Below are positions 24,055 through 34,891 of a DNA stretch of 64,000 bases, piece by piece; position 1 is the stretch's first letter, and each line of letters opens with the position of its first letter. The translations under genes and the position numbers were made by a program. Source of the DNA: Rattus norvegicus (lineage: Eukaryota; Chordata; Mammalia; Rodentia; Muridae); NCBI RefSeq assembly GCF_036323735.1, contig NC_086036.1:18952064-19016063 (forward strand), in the 5' to 3' direction. The notes beneath the pieces are model-generated. The model did not search any database and was not told the origin of the DNA. It saw only the letters and a program-made list of their open reading frames with translations.

Positions 24055-26689
24055 GTCCCGTTAAAAAAGCCTTTTCACTTATATATAAATTGAGCACAAC
24101 TATTACCATTCTACAATTCATAAAGCATATGATATACTCAACACTCAGTCCATCACTATATCCATTAAACAGAACATTTAGTTATCTATTCAGCTTAATA
24201 AAGGCTTAAAATCTATATTATATCTTGGCTAGCTTGTATACTATCCGATAACTATCCAATAAAATATGTATATTCAGAGTTAAACAGCCTGATAGGTTAT
24301 GAGACTATAATCAGTCTTCAACCCATCAGAAATCTGAGAATGACCAAGTATCTATTCACATAGGAAGCCTAACCCGGCTTCTAGAACTGAGCGGTTGTAG
24401 AGACAAAACTCCACTAGCACAGTCCCCTGTTAGCAATATGTGAGCACAAGTCTTCAGCCTTCTGGCCCAAAATCAACTGACAGACACTTGAAATGCAGAG
24501 TTTGAAGGGCTGATCACCCTTTCTTGGCAGAGTTTATCAATGAACTATTCTGCATAATTTGTCCTTTTCTGGACAGTATTGGTCTGCCAATGAAACAGGC
24601 TATTTTGTCCAGTGGCTGCCTAGCCACAAAGTATTGCCTCACCTGGATGTAGAGATGTTCAAATTCTTCATTAACTCCGCCAAAGTGGAACTATTAAAAG
24701 CAGATCTGTCTCAACAAAAGATAAATAACTTTAAATCTCGAATCTTGTGGATTTCTGACATTTTTGAAAACCATATACCTATATAAGACAATCTATACTG
24801 TTGTCTTTATATCTTAATAATATCTTCAAAGTACTATCACAAAGTCAGCAATATGTTTACTATTTGGCCCTTAACTCACATGTGTTTAATCAACTCTGAA
24901 GTATGTAATGACATCAATAGAAGGACTGGCTCTAAACCTTGTACTTTTAAACTTTTAACAAATAACAAATTCTATATGAAAGCAAAGATGTGATTTTTAG
25001 CTTAGTTAACAAATGAGATTACGACTGTATAACTCAATCTAGCTAATTCCTCCCTGTTAAATTACAACCATTTCTAAATTCCTCATAAAAACATCTTTAG
25101 AATAACCACTTTCAGCCCCCAAAAGTCCAGGGAATTGGGGCAACTACTCCTCTATGACTTCTTCAAGCTGTACATGGGCATTGAGATATCCTTGGTGGTA
25201 GGGGCTAGGAAGAATGAAGCAAATGCACTAGCCAATGTGTCCTGACTGGACCGAGCTGAAGGTTCTTGAGATCAGGAATCCAAGTAGGCACACTCTGTAA
25301 AACACAACTCTCAAGACTAAAGTTTAGAATCAAAATCTCTTTTTGTTTGATTCTCTTGAATCAATTTTTTCAGGTGGTTTACCTCTATCAAATCTAATCA
25401 ATATGACTCTGTGAGGTTTCCAGAGCCTAATCATACTTTTTAAAGACACAAAGGCAAAATCTTTCTCCTAAAATACTGTGTTCCTTAGTCTGTAACCAGA
25501 AAAGCTGTGTCTTACACTGTCTCCCAGAGTAATACTATAACCAAAAAACTCAAAGTCACACCCATCATGAAGATTAAACATTTTTTTTAAAAAGAAAGGA
25601 AGATAAGCAATGAGCCTGATAGGCTTTTGTACTCTGCAATACCAGGAAATTAACCCAAAATTCCTTTGGAGCCCTTGTTAAGAGAATCTGAGCTCCTGTT
25701 GTGGTAGATATAAAAAATAATCACAAACCCTAGCTAGCCGGCATCAATGGCCATACGGCCTTAGCAGAGTAATTAATAAAAGAAACCAAATACCTTCTAT
25801 CAATTCCAATATCACTAAGCAACATATCAAACCAGGACTTTAGTCCAAAACATATCCATCTGTTAAGCTCTCTACCCAGGGCCACAGATTTTTATTTAAC
25901 GTTAATAACTTCTATAATATATGTCTGCATTCACTCTCCCTGGTGTTACAGACACTTCATCACAACTCTCTACTTGGAGTTAGTGACGAATTTTTCCCTC
26001 TCTCAGTCCCGAACCATAGATGAAAATCCCCACGTGATTCAGGTAATCTCTTTACTCTCCTTAAAACAAACTTAAACACCTATTAATTCTAAAACCAATA
26101 AGCAACTTAAAACTCAAGACTTCAGCCCAAAATATATGTTAAGCTCTCTACCCAGAGCCACAGATTTTTCTTTAACCTTAATAACTTCTATAATATATGT
26201 CTGAATTCACTCTGTCTGGTGTTACGGACATTCAACACAACTCTCTACTTGGAGGTAGTGACTAATTTTTTCCCTAAGTTCTGAACCGTAGATGAAAATC
26301 CCTACCTGATTCAGGTAATCTCTTTACTCTCTTCTTTCTAAAAACAAACTTAATCACCTTTTAATAATATCTGTAATTGAGAAGTAGCTTGTCTAACTAG
26401 GATTCCAACCCAAAATTCCTGTGGAGCCCACTTTAAAAAGAATATGAGTATCCTGAAAGACTTTCTAAAAAACTTTCTTTAAAAAGCAGCTCTTAATCAC
26501 TAATTCTCTTGCTGCCATTACTTATCACACAGCCTGGGACCTACAACTGTCAGCCCAGGCTGCTTCACTGTTCCTTTGTTAAATGCCCGTGCTTGAGATA
26601 TCACATGACTTTACATGGCGCTGGGCTCGTCTTTCTTAGAAAATAAAAACTTTCTCTCAACTCTTAGGATTACTAGTGGATTCTTGTCC
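24055..26689 (-). other. Noncoding body of the LTR element
   Basis: About 2.6 kb without gag, pol or env similarity in any frame. The longest frame (24559-24786, plus strand) is in the wrong orientation and short. The body is AT-rich and contains a diverged tandem duplication (25815-26366). A 'PBS - noncoding body - PPT' layout is that of a non-autonomous element relying on proteins of a relative. Confidence 0.65.
25815..26366. repeat. Tandem duplication, period about 276 bp, in the LTR element
   Basis: Two adjacent diverged copies can be aligned over most of their length. GTTAAGCTCTCTACCCAG occurs at about 25862 and 26138, TAATAACTTCTATAATATAT at about 25902 and 26179, and CAACTCTCTACTTGGAG at about 25961 and 26238. 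Later, CCCAAAATTCCTGTGGAGCC near 26409 also echoes about 25653, so an older, larger duplication may underlie it. Confidence 0.85.
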
Positions 26690-26706
26690 ATCACATTGGT
26701 TCACCA
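26690..26706 (-). other. Putative primer binding site (tRNA-Trp-like, degenerate)
   Basis: The minus strand reads TGGTGAACCAATGTGAT two bases after an LTR-type CA end (26709-26710). The PBS complementary to tRNA-Trp is TGGTGACCCCGACGTGAT; with one gap, about 14 of 18 positions agree. Position is right (immediately inside U5), but the match is imperfect, so the tRNA assignment is tentative. Confidence 0.45.
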
Positions 26707-26708
26707 TT

Positions 26709-26830
26709 TGTTGTTGTATAAAAAACAAAACAAAACATCCCAACTCTGTGGTGGGCCAGTGTCTCTTGCTGCCACACACTTTCCTACACTCAAACCATCA
26801 CATAAAAGAACACACGACACAATAATCTTT
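26709..26830 (-). promoter_or_regulatory. U5 region of the LTR element
   Basis: About 122 bp lying between the 5' R copy and the primer-site-like sequence. It is present only on the 5' side of the RNA order. On the minus strand it ends ...ACAACA, giving the canonical CA end of an LTR. Confidence 0.6.
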
Positions 26831-26991
26831 GACCCAATTGATAAGATATAATTGCCCACTTAAACATACAAAGCCCGGTACCATCCATCCCTTGAGAACT
26901 TTAATAACAACCTTTAAATACACAGAGCTGAATCTTTACATCAGCCTCCATTGTCCTACCACGGCTTCTCTCTCTCTCTCCCTCTCCTCTC
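26831..26991 (-). repeat. R-region copy, 5' side of the retroelement RNA
   Basis: The right-hand copy of the 160 bp terminal repeat. On the minus strand it starts at the target duplication with AGGAGAGGGAGAG, which would be the transcript 5' end, and carries ATTAAAGTTCTC, a possible weak poly(A) signal, about 75 bases before the R end. Confidence 0.8.
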
Positions 26992-28790
26992 TGCTCTTTC
27001 TATCTCTATAAAGAATTGAGTAAGAATTTTTATAGGGATTGCATTGAATTTTTAGATTACTTGTGGCAAAATGGCCATCGTTACTATATTAATCCTGCTA
27101 ATTAATGAGCATGGAAGATCCTTCCATCTTCTGAGATCTTTCTCAAATTCTTTCTTAAGAGACTTGAAGTTCTTGTCATACAGATTCACTTGCGTGGTTA
27201 AAGTCTCGCCAAGATATTTTATATTATTTGGGACTATTGTGAAGGGTGTCATTTCCCTAATTTCTTTCTAGGCTTGTTTCTCTTTTGTGTAGAAGGAAGG
27301 CTACTGATTTGTTTGAGTTAAATTTATACCCAGACACTTTGCTGAAGTTGTTTATCAGATTAAGTAGTTCTCTGGTGGACCTTTTGGGGTCACTTAAGTA
27401 CACTATCATATCATCTGTAGATAGTGATATTTTGATTACTTCCTTTCCAATTTGTATCTTTTTCACCTCCTTTCTTTGTCTGATTACTCTGGGTTGGACT
27501 TCGAGTACTATATTAAATAAGTAGGGAGAGAGTGGGCAGCCTTGTCTAGTCCCTGATTTTAGTGGGATTGCTTCAAGTTTCTCTCCAATTAGTTTGATGT
27601 TAGCTAGTGGTTTGCAGTATATTGCTTTTACTATGTTTAGATATGGGCCTTGAATTCCTGATCTTTCCAGGACTTTTATCATGAAGGGGTGTTGAATTTT
27701 GCCAGATATTTTCTCAGCATCTAATGAATTGATCATGTGGTTCTTATTTTTCAGTTTGTTTATATAGTGGATTACATTGATGGATTTTCGTATATTAAAC
27801 CATCCCTGCATTCCTGGAATGAAACCTACTTGATCATGATGGATGATCGTTGTGATGTGTTCTTGGATTCAGTTTGCAAGAATTTTATTGAGTATTTTTG
27901 CATCAATATTCACAAGGGAAATTGGTCTGAAGTTCTCTTTTTTGTTGGGTCTTAGTGTGGTTTTGGTATAAGAGTAATTGTGGCTTTGTAGAAGGAATTT
28001 GGTAGTCCTCTGTCTGTTTCTATTTTGTGGAATAGTTTGGATAGTATTGTTATAAGATCTTCTATGAAGTTCTTTTAGAATTCGGCACTAAACCCATCTG
28101 GTCCTGGGATCTTTTTGTTTGGGAGACTTTTAATAACTGCTTCTATTTCTTTATGAGTTACGGGGTGCTTAAATGGTTATTTGTTCCTGATTTAACTTTG
28201 GTACCTGGTACCTGTCTAGACAATTGTCAATTTCTTCCAGATTTTCCAGTTTTGTTGAATATAGGCTTTTGTAGTAGGATCTGATTTTTTTTTAATTTCT
28301 TCAGGTTCTGTTGTTATATCTCCCTTTCACTTCTGATTTTCTTAATTTGGATACACTTTCTGTGTCCTCTGGTGAATCTAGCTAAGGGTTTATCTATCTT
28401 GTTGATTTTCTCATAGAACCAGCTCCTGTTTTTGTTGATTCTTTGTATAGTCCTTTTCATTTCTACTTGGTTGATTTCATCCCTGAGCTTGATTATTTCC
28501 TGCCTTCTACTCCTCTTGGGTTATTTATTTCTTTTTTTTCCTAGAGCTTGTAGGTGTGCTGTCAAACGGCTGACATATGCTTTCTCCTGTTTCTCTCTGC
28601 AGGCACTCAGAGCTATGAGTTTTACTATTAGCACTGCTTTAATTGTGTTCCATAAGTTAGGGAATGTTTTAACTTCATTTTCATTAAATTCTAAAAAGAC
28701 TTTAATTTCTTTATTTCTTCCTTGTCCAAGTTGTCATTGAGTAGAGCATTGTTCAACTTTCATATATATGTGGGCCTTCTGTCATTATTG
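26992..28790 (-). pseudogene. L1 ORF2 RT and late EN part (right of insert)
   Basis: Minus-strand frames at 27052-27252, 27257-27811 and 28432-28740 (antisense shadow) mark the region. The 27257-27811 frame contains SGTRQGCPLSPYLFNIVLEV and an active-site motif altered from FADD to STDD (about 27411-27422). The element stops at the end of the endonuclease domain. Several frameshifts and stops are present and it is not functional. Confidence 0.9.
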
Positions 28791-29125
28791 TTTTTATTGA
28801 GTTCAGTGGGATTGCTTCAAGTTTCTGTCCATTTAGTTTGATTTTGTCTACATTTTTGCTATATATTGCCTTTAGTATGTTTAGGTATGGGCCTTGAATT
28901 TCTGATCTTTCTAAGGCTTTTAACATGAATAGCTGTTGAAATTTGTCAAATGATTCCTCAGTATTTAATGAGATAATCATGTAGTTTTTTCTTTGAGTTT
29001 GTTTATATAGTGGATTGTATTGATGGATTTATGCATATTGAACCATTCTTGAATCCCTGGGATGAAGTCTACTTGGTCATGGTTAATGATTTTTTTATGT
29101 GTTCTTTGATTCAGTTTGTGAAAAA
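28791..29125 (-). mobile_element. L1 ORF2 RT-region fragment
   Basis: About 335 bp of minus-strand L1 ORF2 (28753-28980 frame: ERSEIQGPYLNILKAIYSK, then KLEAIPLNS). It is more diverged than its neighbours and is cut off at both ends by L1 copies: the 5' end of the split L1 at 28790 and the 3' end of the next L1 at about 29128. It may be what remains of the L1 at 19283-21612 after later insertions, with about 285 bp lost, but this cannot be shown here. Confidence 0.85.
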
Positions 29126-29127
29126 AA

Positions 29128-30650
29128 AATTTTAATTAAATTGAGTATTTCTTATATACATTTCGAGTGTTATTCCCCCTCCCCCCTCCCCTTCCTTATG
29201 GGTGTTCCCCTCTCCATCCTCCCCCCCTTGTTGCCCTACCCCCAACAATCTAGTTCACTGAGGGTTCAGTCTTAGCAGGACCCAAGGCTTCCCCTTCCAC
29301 TGGTGCTCTTACTAGGATATTCATTGCTACTTATGAGGTCAAAGTCCAGGGTCAGTCCATGTATAGTCTTTAGGTAGTGGCTTAGTCCCTGGAAGCTCTG
29401 GTTGCTTGGCATTGTTGTACATATGGGGTCTCGAGCCCCTTCAAGCTCTTCCAGTTCTTTCTCTGATTCCTTCAACGGGTGTCCTATTCTCAATTCAGTG
29501 GTTTGCTGCTGGCATACGCCTCTGCGTTTGCTGTATTCTGGCTGTGTCTCTCGGGAGCGATCTACATCCGGCTACTGTCGGCCTGCACTTCTTTGCTTCA
29601 TCCATCTTGTCTAATTGGATGGCTGTATATGCATGGGCCATATGTGGGGCAGGCTCTGAATGGGTGTTCCTTCTGTGTCTGTTTTAATGTTTGCCTCTCT
29701 ATTCCCTGCCAAGGGTATTCTTGTTCCCCTTTTAAAGAAGGAGTGAAGCATCCACATTTTGATCATCTGTCTTGAGTTTCATTTGCTCTAGGCATCTAGG
29801 GTAATTCAAGAATTTGGGCTAATAGCCACTTATCAATGAGTGCATACCATGTGTGTTTTTCTGTGATTGGGTTACCTCACTCAGGATGATATTTTCCAGT
29901 TCCAACCATTTGCCTACGAATTTCATAAAGTCATTGTTTTTGATAGCTGAGTAATATTCCATTGTGTAGATGTACCACACCTTCTGTATCCATCCCTCTG
30001 TTGAAGGGCATCTGGGTTCTTTCCAGCTTCTGGCTATTATAAATAAGGCTGCGATGAACATAGTGGAGCACGTGACTTTTTTATATGTTGGGGCATCTTT
30101 TGGGTATATGCCCAAGAGAGGTATAGCTGGATCCTTAGGCAGTTCAATGTCCAATTTTCTGAGGAACCTCCAGATTGATTTCCAGAATGGTTGTACCATT
30201 CTGCAATCCCACCAACAATGGAGGAGTGTTCCTCTTTCTCCTCATCCTCGCCAGCATCTGCTGTCACCTGAGTTTTTGATCTTAGCCATTCTCACTGGTG
30301 TGAGGTGAAATCTCAGGGTTGTTTTGATTTGCATTTCCCTTATGACTAAAGATGTTGAACATTTCTTTAGGTGTCTCTCAGCCATTCGGCATTCCTCAGC
30401 TCTGAATTCTTTGTTTAGCTCATTTTTAATAGGGTTATTTGTCTCCCTGCGGTCTAACTTCTTGAGTTCTTTGTATATTTTGGATATAAGGCCTCTATCT
30501 GTTGTAGGATTGGTAAAGATCTTTTCCCAATCTGTTGGTTGCCATTTTGTCCTAACCACAGTGTCCTTTGCCTTACAGAAGCTTTGCAGTTTCATGAGAT
30601 CCCATTTGTCGATTCTTGATCTTAGAGCATAAGCCATTGGTGTTTTGTCC
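29128..30650 (-). mobile_element. L1, 5'-truncated, minus strand
   Basis: The 3' end at 29128-29150 (AATTAAATTGAGTATTTC, CATTTCGAGTGTTATTCCC) is followed by a 3' UTR with a pyrimidine-rich block (polypurine on the L1 strand, 29175-29245). The ORF2 stop is at 29819 and ORF2 sequence runs to 30650. Close in sequence to the younger L1 at 54021-60628. No target duplication was found, because the left flank is L1 and the right flank is not. Confidence 0.93.
29819..30650 (-). pseudogene. L1 ORF2 C-terminal remnant
   Basis: The frame 29819-30199 ends in GMHSLISGY, the same terminus as the other young L1 copies. Frames 30037-30267 and 30242-30670 cover the adjacent upstream part, so frameshifts separate them. 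Only the C-terminal fifth of ORF2 is present. Confidence 0.92.
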
Positions 30651-31430
30651 ACATGCTCATGGTCAGCCATTACTTATCCCCCCTTCTACTACGCTTCACT
30701 CATTAAAACTTTTTACGTGGAAAAAAACCCTAAAATGTCAAAAGTGATCTAAGAATATATCTATCTAAGTCTGCTCTTCATATGTACACATGTGAACATG
30801 AGCACTAGCATGTACAAGAGCAAAGGGAAACACATAGCACAGCACATGTGAAAGCAATATACCACCCAAAAATGAAAAGTGAATGTTAATAAATAAGAAA
30901 AATAAGATATGTAGAAAGTGCCAAGTTGTTTTCCAAAAAGTTAATACCAACAATTTGATAATGCAATAATATATTATGTAACAATGAAAGGACTTGCATT
31001 TCTACAACACAGCATAAAAAATTTGAAAGGTGTAACCATGACTTAAAACACTACTTTTGCTTCTACAAAGCTAGTGAAGTAGGATAGCTATAACGATATC
31101 CTTGAACTTATATCTCATTTAATTGTTTAGGTCATGTATTTTGTTTGCATATGCTGGAGCATTTTGGATAGCCTTAATTACTACAGAAAAAATACATTGA
31201 ACTTACTGACATTTACTTTCCTTATTCCTATTTATTTATTCTTGTTTGATTTAGTATTCATGTATCCTCTGTCTAGTTTCCTAAGGTTGAAAGTACAGTA
31301 AATTATTTCAAACTCTCTTCTACAAATTTTAATGATGTAAAATTTCCTAAAGCTTTATTTTATATGATTCTCATAAATTAAACTTACATTTTATTGTGTA
31401 GTTTATATTAAAGATGTAAATATAAAATAC
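30651..31430. other. Unannotated AT-rich sequence
   Basis: No feature recognised. Confidence 0.4.
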
Positions 31431-31727
31431 ACATTGCAGATGGATGGAGGGAAGGAACTCAGTAGGATAAGGAGTGGGAAGGGAAACAGGAGGGCTCAAA
31501 TGTGGGGAGGTCTGTGGGAGAGAGAACTGGGAGGAATAAAGGGAATTGGTGATGGTGGTATGCACTGCTAGGATAAACTAGAAAACTCCAGCAGGGAAAC
31601 TCCCAGGAACCTATGATGATGACCCTGTCTGAGAAATCAGTGAGTTCAATGCACCTCCCTTATAGTAGGTAAAGCCAAAATACTATCCAAATTGTGTATG
31701 TATACATATATAATTATATTCTAGCTA

Positions 31728-31774
<47 letters not shown>

Positions 31775-32625
31775 CACACACACACACACACATCTTAAGA
31801 TGAAATGAGACCTACACAATTAAATAATAGGGGATATGGAAACTGAAAAGGTCACTGCCAGTAACCAGGTAGGACTTCCAATGGAGGGATGCAGACACCA
31901 ATCCATCCACAAAACCTTTGACGTCCTGCCTACTATTATTCAGGGATAAAAAAGATGAGAAATTGAAAGAAGGGCCAATCAATGACTAACTCAACTTGAA
32001 ACCATGCAATGAGATGAAGCCCACCCGTTGCACATAAAGGATATTCTGCTGTAATTGCAGACAGGCGCCTAGCATAATTGTTCTTTGCGCTGCTGATAGA
32101 ACAGGTTCAGAGACCCACAGGCAAACATTAGGCAGCCCACATGGATTCTTACGGAAGGGAAAAGGGGGGATAGAATGAGAGGCATCATAGTGGTCAAGGA
32201 TACCACAAGAAAACCTACAGCATTAACTACCCTGGGTCCCTACAGGCTCACAGATACTGAACCACCAAAGTGCATTCATGGGATAGACGTAGGCCCCCTA
32301 CATATAAATAATAACTTTGCAATTTGGTCTTCATGTGGGACCCCTGACAACTGGATCCATGTCTGTTTCAGACTTTGTTGCCTGTCTTTGGATCCATTTG
32401 CCTTAACTGGAGCCTTGTCTAGGCTTAATAGAAAAAGAAGCATCTAGTCCTGTTTCAACTTGTATGCCAAGGTGGGTTGACACTCCTTAGAGTTCTTCTC
32501 TTCTCTGAGAAGAGAAGAGAAGGGAAGAGGGAGGAGAGGGATGGGTTTGGAGGAGTATAAGGAGAGGAAGCAGAATTGGGGATGTAAAATGACTAAATAA
32601 ATTAATTAAAAATGTAAATATATCT
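31431..32625 (+). mobile_element. Old L1 (Lx8/Lx9-type) 3' UTR
   Basis: The sequence follows the order of the long 3' UTR of older rodent L1 lineages: GGAACTCAGTAGGATAAGGA, CTCCCAGGAACCTATGATGA, ACCAATCCATCCACAAAACC, then CTTGAAACCATGCAATGAGA. It continues with TAGGCCCCCTACATATAAAT, GCAATTTGGTCTTCATGTGG and GTTGCCTGTCTTTGGATCCA. It ends in a GA-rich tract (32510-32570), GGGGATGTAAAATGACTAAA and an A-rich tail. No ORF2 is attached. A TG/TA/CA palindrome lies inside it (31745-31792). Confidence 0.88.
31727..31792. repeat. (TA)n(TG)n(TA)6(CA)n tract with perfect 48 bp palindrome
   Basis: A TA run is followed by TG (31743-31762), (TA)6 (31763-31774) and CA (31775-31792). Bases 31745-31792 are a perfect inverted repeat centred between 31768 and 31769, made from simple-sequence units only. 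Confidence 0.95.
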
Positions 32626-32792
32626 TAAAATATTTTTGACTCATGACATATTTAAAAGAATACCATTTCACTTCTATTATGTTTGGAAAATTATCTATTA
32701 TATTCTAGCTATTTTATTGATACTTATTTTAATTAAATATGGTTAGAAAACTTCTTTGATTTCGATTTCTCTTTGAAACTTTTGAAGGATGT

Positions 32793-33050
32793 GGGAGAAA
32801 TGTCTCAGTAGTTAACAGTAGTTAGTGTTTTTTTTTTTAGAAGACTCAACTTTAGTTCCTAGCACCTAGTACATGTTACAAGTGAGTGTTATTCCAGTTC
32901 TGTGTGTCTGCGTGCTTTCATCTGGCCACAGCAGGCAACTGTATGCACATACATTTGCATACTTAAACACACATATACACTCCCACAAACACACATGCAC
33001 ACACACATTCACACATACACACACACATTTAAAAATAAAAACAAATCTCT
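32793..33050 (+). mobile_element. B3/B2-like SINE
   Basis: GGAGAAATGTCTCAGTAGTT corresponds to the tRNA-like head (GAGATGGCTCAGTGGTTAAG). Then come GACTCAACTTTAGTTCCTAG and CACC, CTCTTCTGGCC-like TTTCATCTGGCCACAGCAGG, and a CA/CACAT-rich 3' end with TTTAAAAATAAAAACAAATC. This is the layout of B3/B2 SINEs. A T-run at 32828-32839 replaces part of the head. Confidence 0.75.
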
Positions 33051-33059
33051 AGAACTTAA

Positions 33060-33215
33060 TTGAAATCTGTTCTACAATAGTATTTATGACATATATATAT
33101 AAAGATAGACAAATATATAATATACATAGAATTATATAATTATATATGCACATATTCAGATATATTTATATATGTATATATCTATACACATACAAATATA
33201 TATACACACACACAT
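33060..33215. repeat. AT-rich/TATA simple sequence
   Basis: Degenerate TATATA-rich stretch with a CACACA segment near 33200-33214. The small plus-strand frame starting at 33172 begins in this low-complexity DNA and is not supported. Confidence 0.8.
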
Positions 33216-33229
33216 ATGGTATATCTCAT

Positions 33230-34823
33230 GTATAACTGATAACAAGTCCATCACACTATTGTCTCTGATTGAGTATTCTACAAATGCCAATAACATCATG
33301 TCAATTCACAACACTACACGACTCAGGTCTGCTACATCCTTACTGCTTTTCTCCCTGATTGATCTATCAATCACGGAGAAAGGTTTACTAGTCTGTATAA
33401 TGTCTTTGAGTGCAAATCTATCTATTTTATCCTCTACTTCTTTCAGTTTTTGCTTATTGTGTTCTGAGATTCCACTAGAATGGTAAATAATTCTTGTATT
33501 TAGTTTTCTTGGATAATTGATCAATTATCCATATGGACCATCATTCATCAGAGCAAGCAATCTTCCTTTTGATGATGTCAATATGCTGTAATCATTTCCA
33601 GTCTATTTTTAACCTGCTGAACATGATAATTAAAGTACATTCTGTATACAGAGTATTCAGGTCAATTTTATTCTTTTTCTGTATTCTTATCTAAACCACA
33701 AATTTCAGAAAATCACGGAGTTAGACGAGTTAAGATCTAGCATCACTCTGGTTTATTCTCTTTGCTTTTCTTTTACCTCTTCACTTATTTCTCCATTTCT
33801 ATATCTTCATTTGTTCATAGCTCGGCATTCTGCATGAAATCGTTTACATCTTCAGCATAGGAGTTACACTTCTGAAAAATAGTCTGCTGTTCGAGTGGTT
33901 TCCTAGTTGACAATATACATTTTAAAACACTAATTTCAACTATTAGTATCCTGTATTGCAGTATAAATATATTATAATTGTCCTGCTCTTATTATGATAT
34001 TGTCATTTGCTTCTCTAATCAATGTGCAACATCTAATACATTATTATTATTAAATTAAAGTTATGTTTGTCCTTGGTTTGAATAAGAGCTAAGGAAACCA
34101 AAGTGGTTAATTTTCTATAAAACTGATTTAATCTAATGTACATTGATCTAAGGAGGAATCTTTATTTTTCCTATAAAATATACTTTGTCTTAATTTTGTA
34201 CCTCCTGAAGATTCCATAATGCTCCAATGCACAGTTCAAAGTCCATAATCATACAGAAGGCCCTAGTAAGAGTTAAAGGGCAACAAAACAAACCAAACCT
34301 GTTAATGTGGGAAAAGAATGTATGGAGAGAGTATAGGTTGTAATTAAAATACAATTTTAATGCTGTTTGTGTATTTGAGAGTTTACCTCCATGTATGGAT
34401 ACACAGCAATTCATGCCGTGTCCATGGGAACCAAAGACATGTTCAGATCACCGGGGACTGGGGGCAGAGAAAGTTGTGAACCACCAGGTGGTTTCTGAGC
34501 ACAGAAACTAGCTGTTCTAGAAGAACAGTATTTGGCCTTCACAAATGGGCGATACTTCCTGATCCTAGAATACACTGTATAAATGAGTAAAAATGTCAAA
34601 AGGCAATGATTGTTAATACAAAAGTATTTGTGCTAGCCTTCTGTTTACAAGGGATGATTTGTATTGTCCCCCGTTGTTCTCTATGCAAGAAATTCTGTAT
34701 GGGGCATTTGACTTCAGAATATATTTGCCTTTGGTTTTTCTAAACTTATACATAATAAATCGAAAGGCATGTATGTATATGTGAGACAGAGGGCAGAGAG
34801 AGAGGGAGGAAAGGAGAGAGAGA

Positions 34824-34891
<68 letters not shown>

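Larger units (their letters stand above)
23643..26991 (-). mobile_element. LTR-retroelement RNA copy (R-U5-body-U3-R-poly(A)), noncoding
   Basis: Read on the minus strand from 26991 to 23643: terminal repeat copy (R), U5, a PBS-like site, a 2.6 kb body without coding potential, a polypurine tract, a U3 starting TGTTGTGG, the second R copy, and a 7-base A tail. The LTRs are therefore incomplete at the outer ends: U3 is missing at the 5' side and U5 at the 3' side. That is the structure of genomic RNA rather than of a provirus. The flanks repeat an L1 segment of 12-15 bp (GCTCTTTCTCTC at 23631-23642; GCTCTTTCTATCTCT at 26993-27007), longer than the 4-6 bp made by retroviral integrases. This suggests L1-mediated retroposition. 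The element family was not identified; it looks class II-like but no gag, pol or env is visible. Confidence 0.75.
21617..28790 (-). mobile_element. L1 (Lx-like) minus strand, split by an LTR-element insert
   Basis: The 3' terminus (poly-T/AT-rich, 21617-21650) is followed by a 3' UTR (to about 22365) and then ORF2 running to the right. The L1 is interrupted at 23642 and resumes at about 26992 with the next part of ORF2, continuing through RT to the end of the endonuclease domain at 28790, where it is 5'-truncated. L1 sequence on the two sides joins without loss once the duplicated target site is allowed for. Net L1 length is about 3.8 kb. Confidence 0.93.

Noticed and set aside
24559..24786. 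75-codon plus-strand frame in the LTR-element body
   Set aside because: Opposite to the inferred orientation of the element and without a recognisable retroviral domain.
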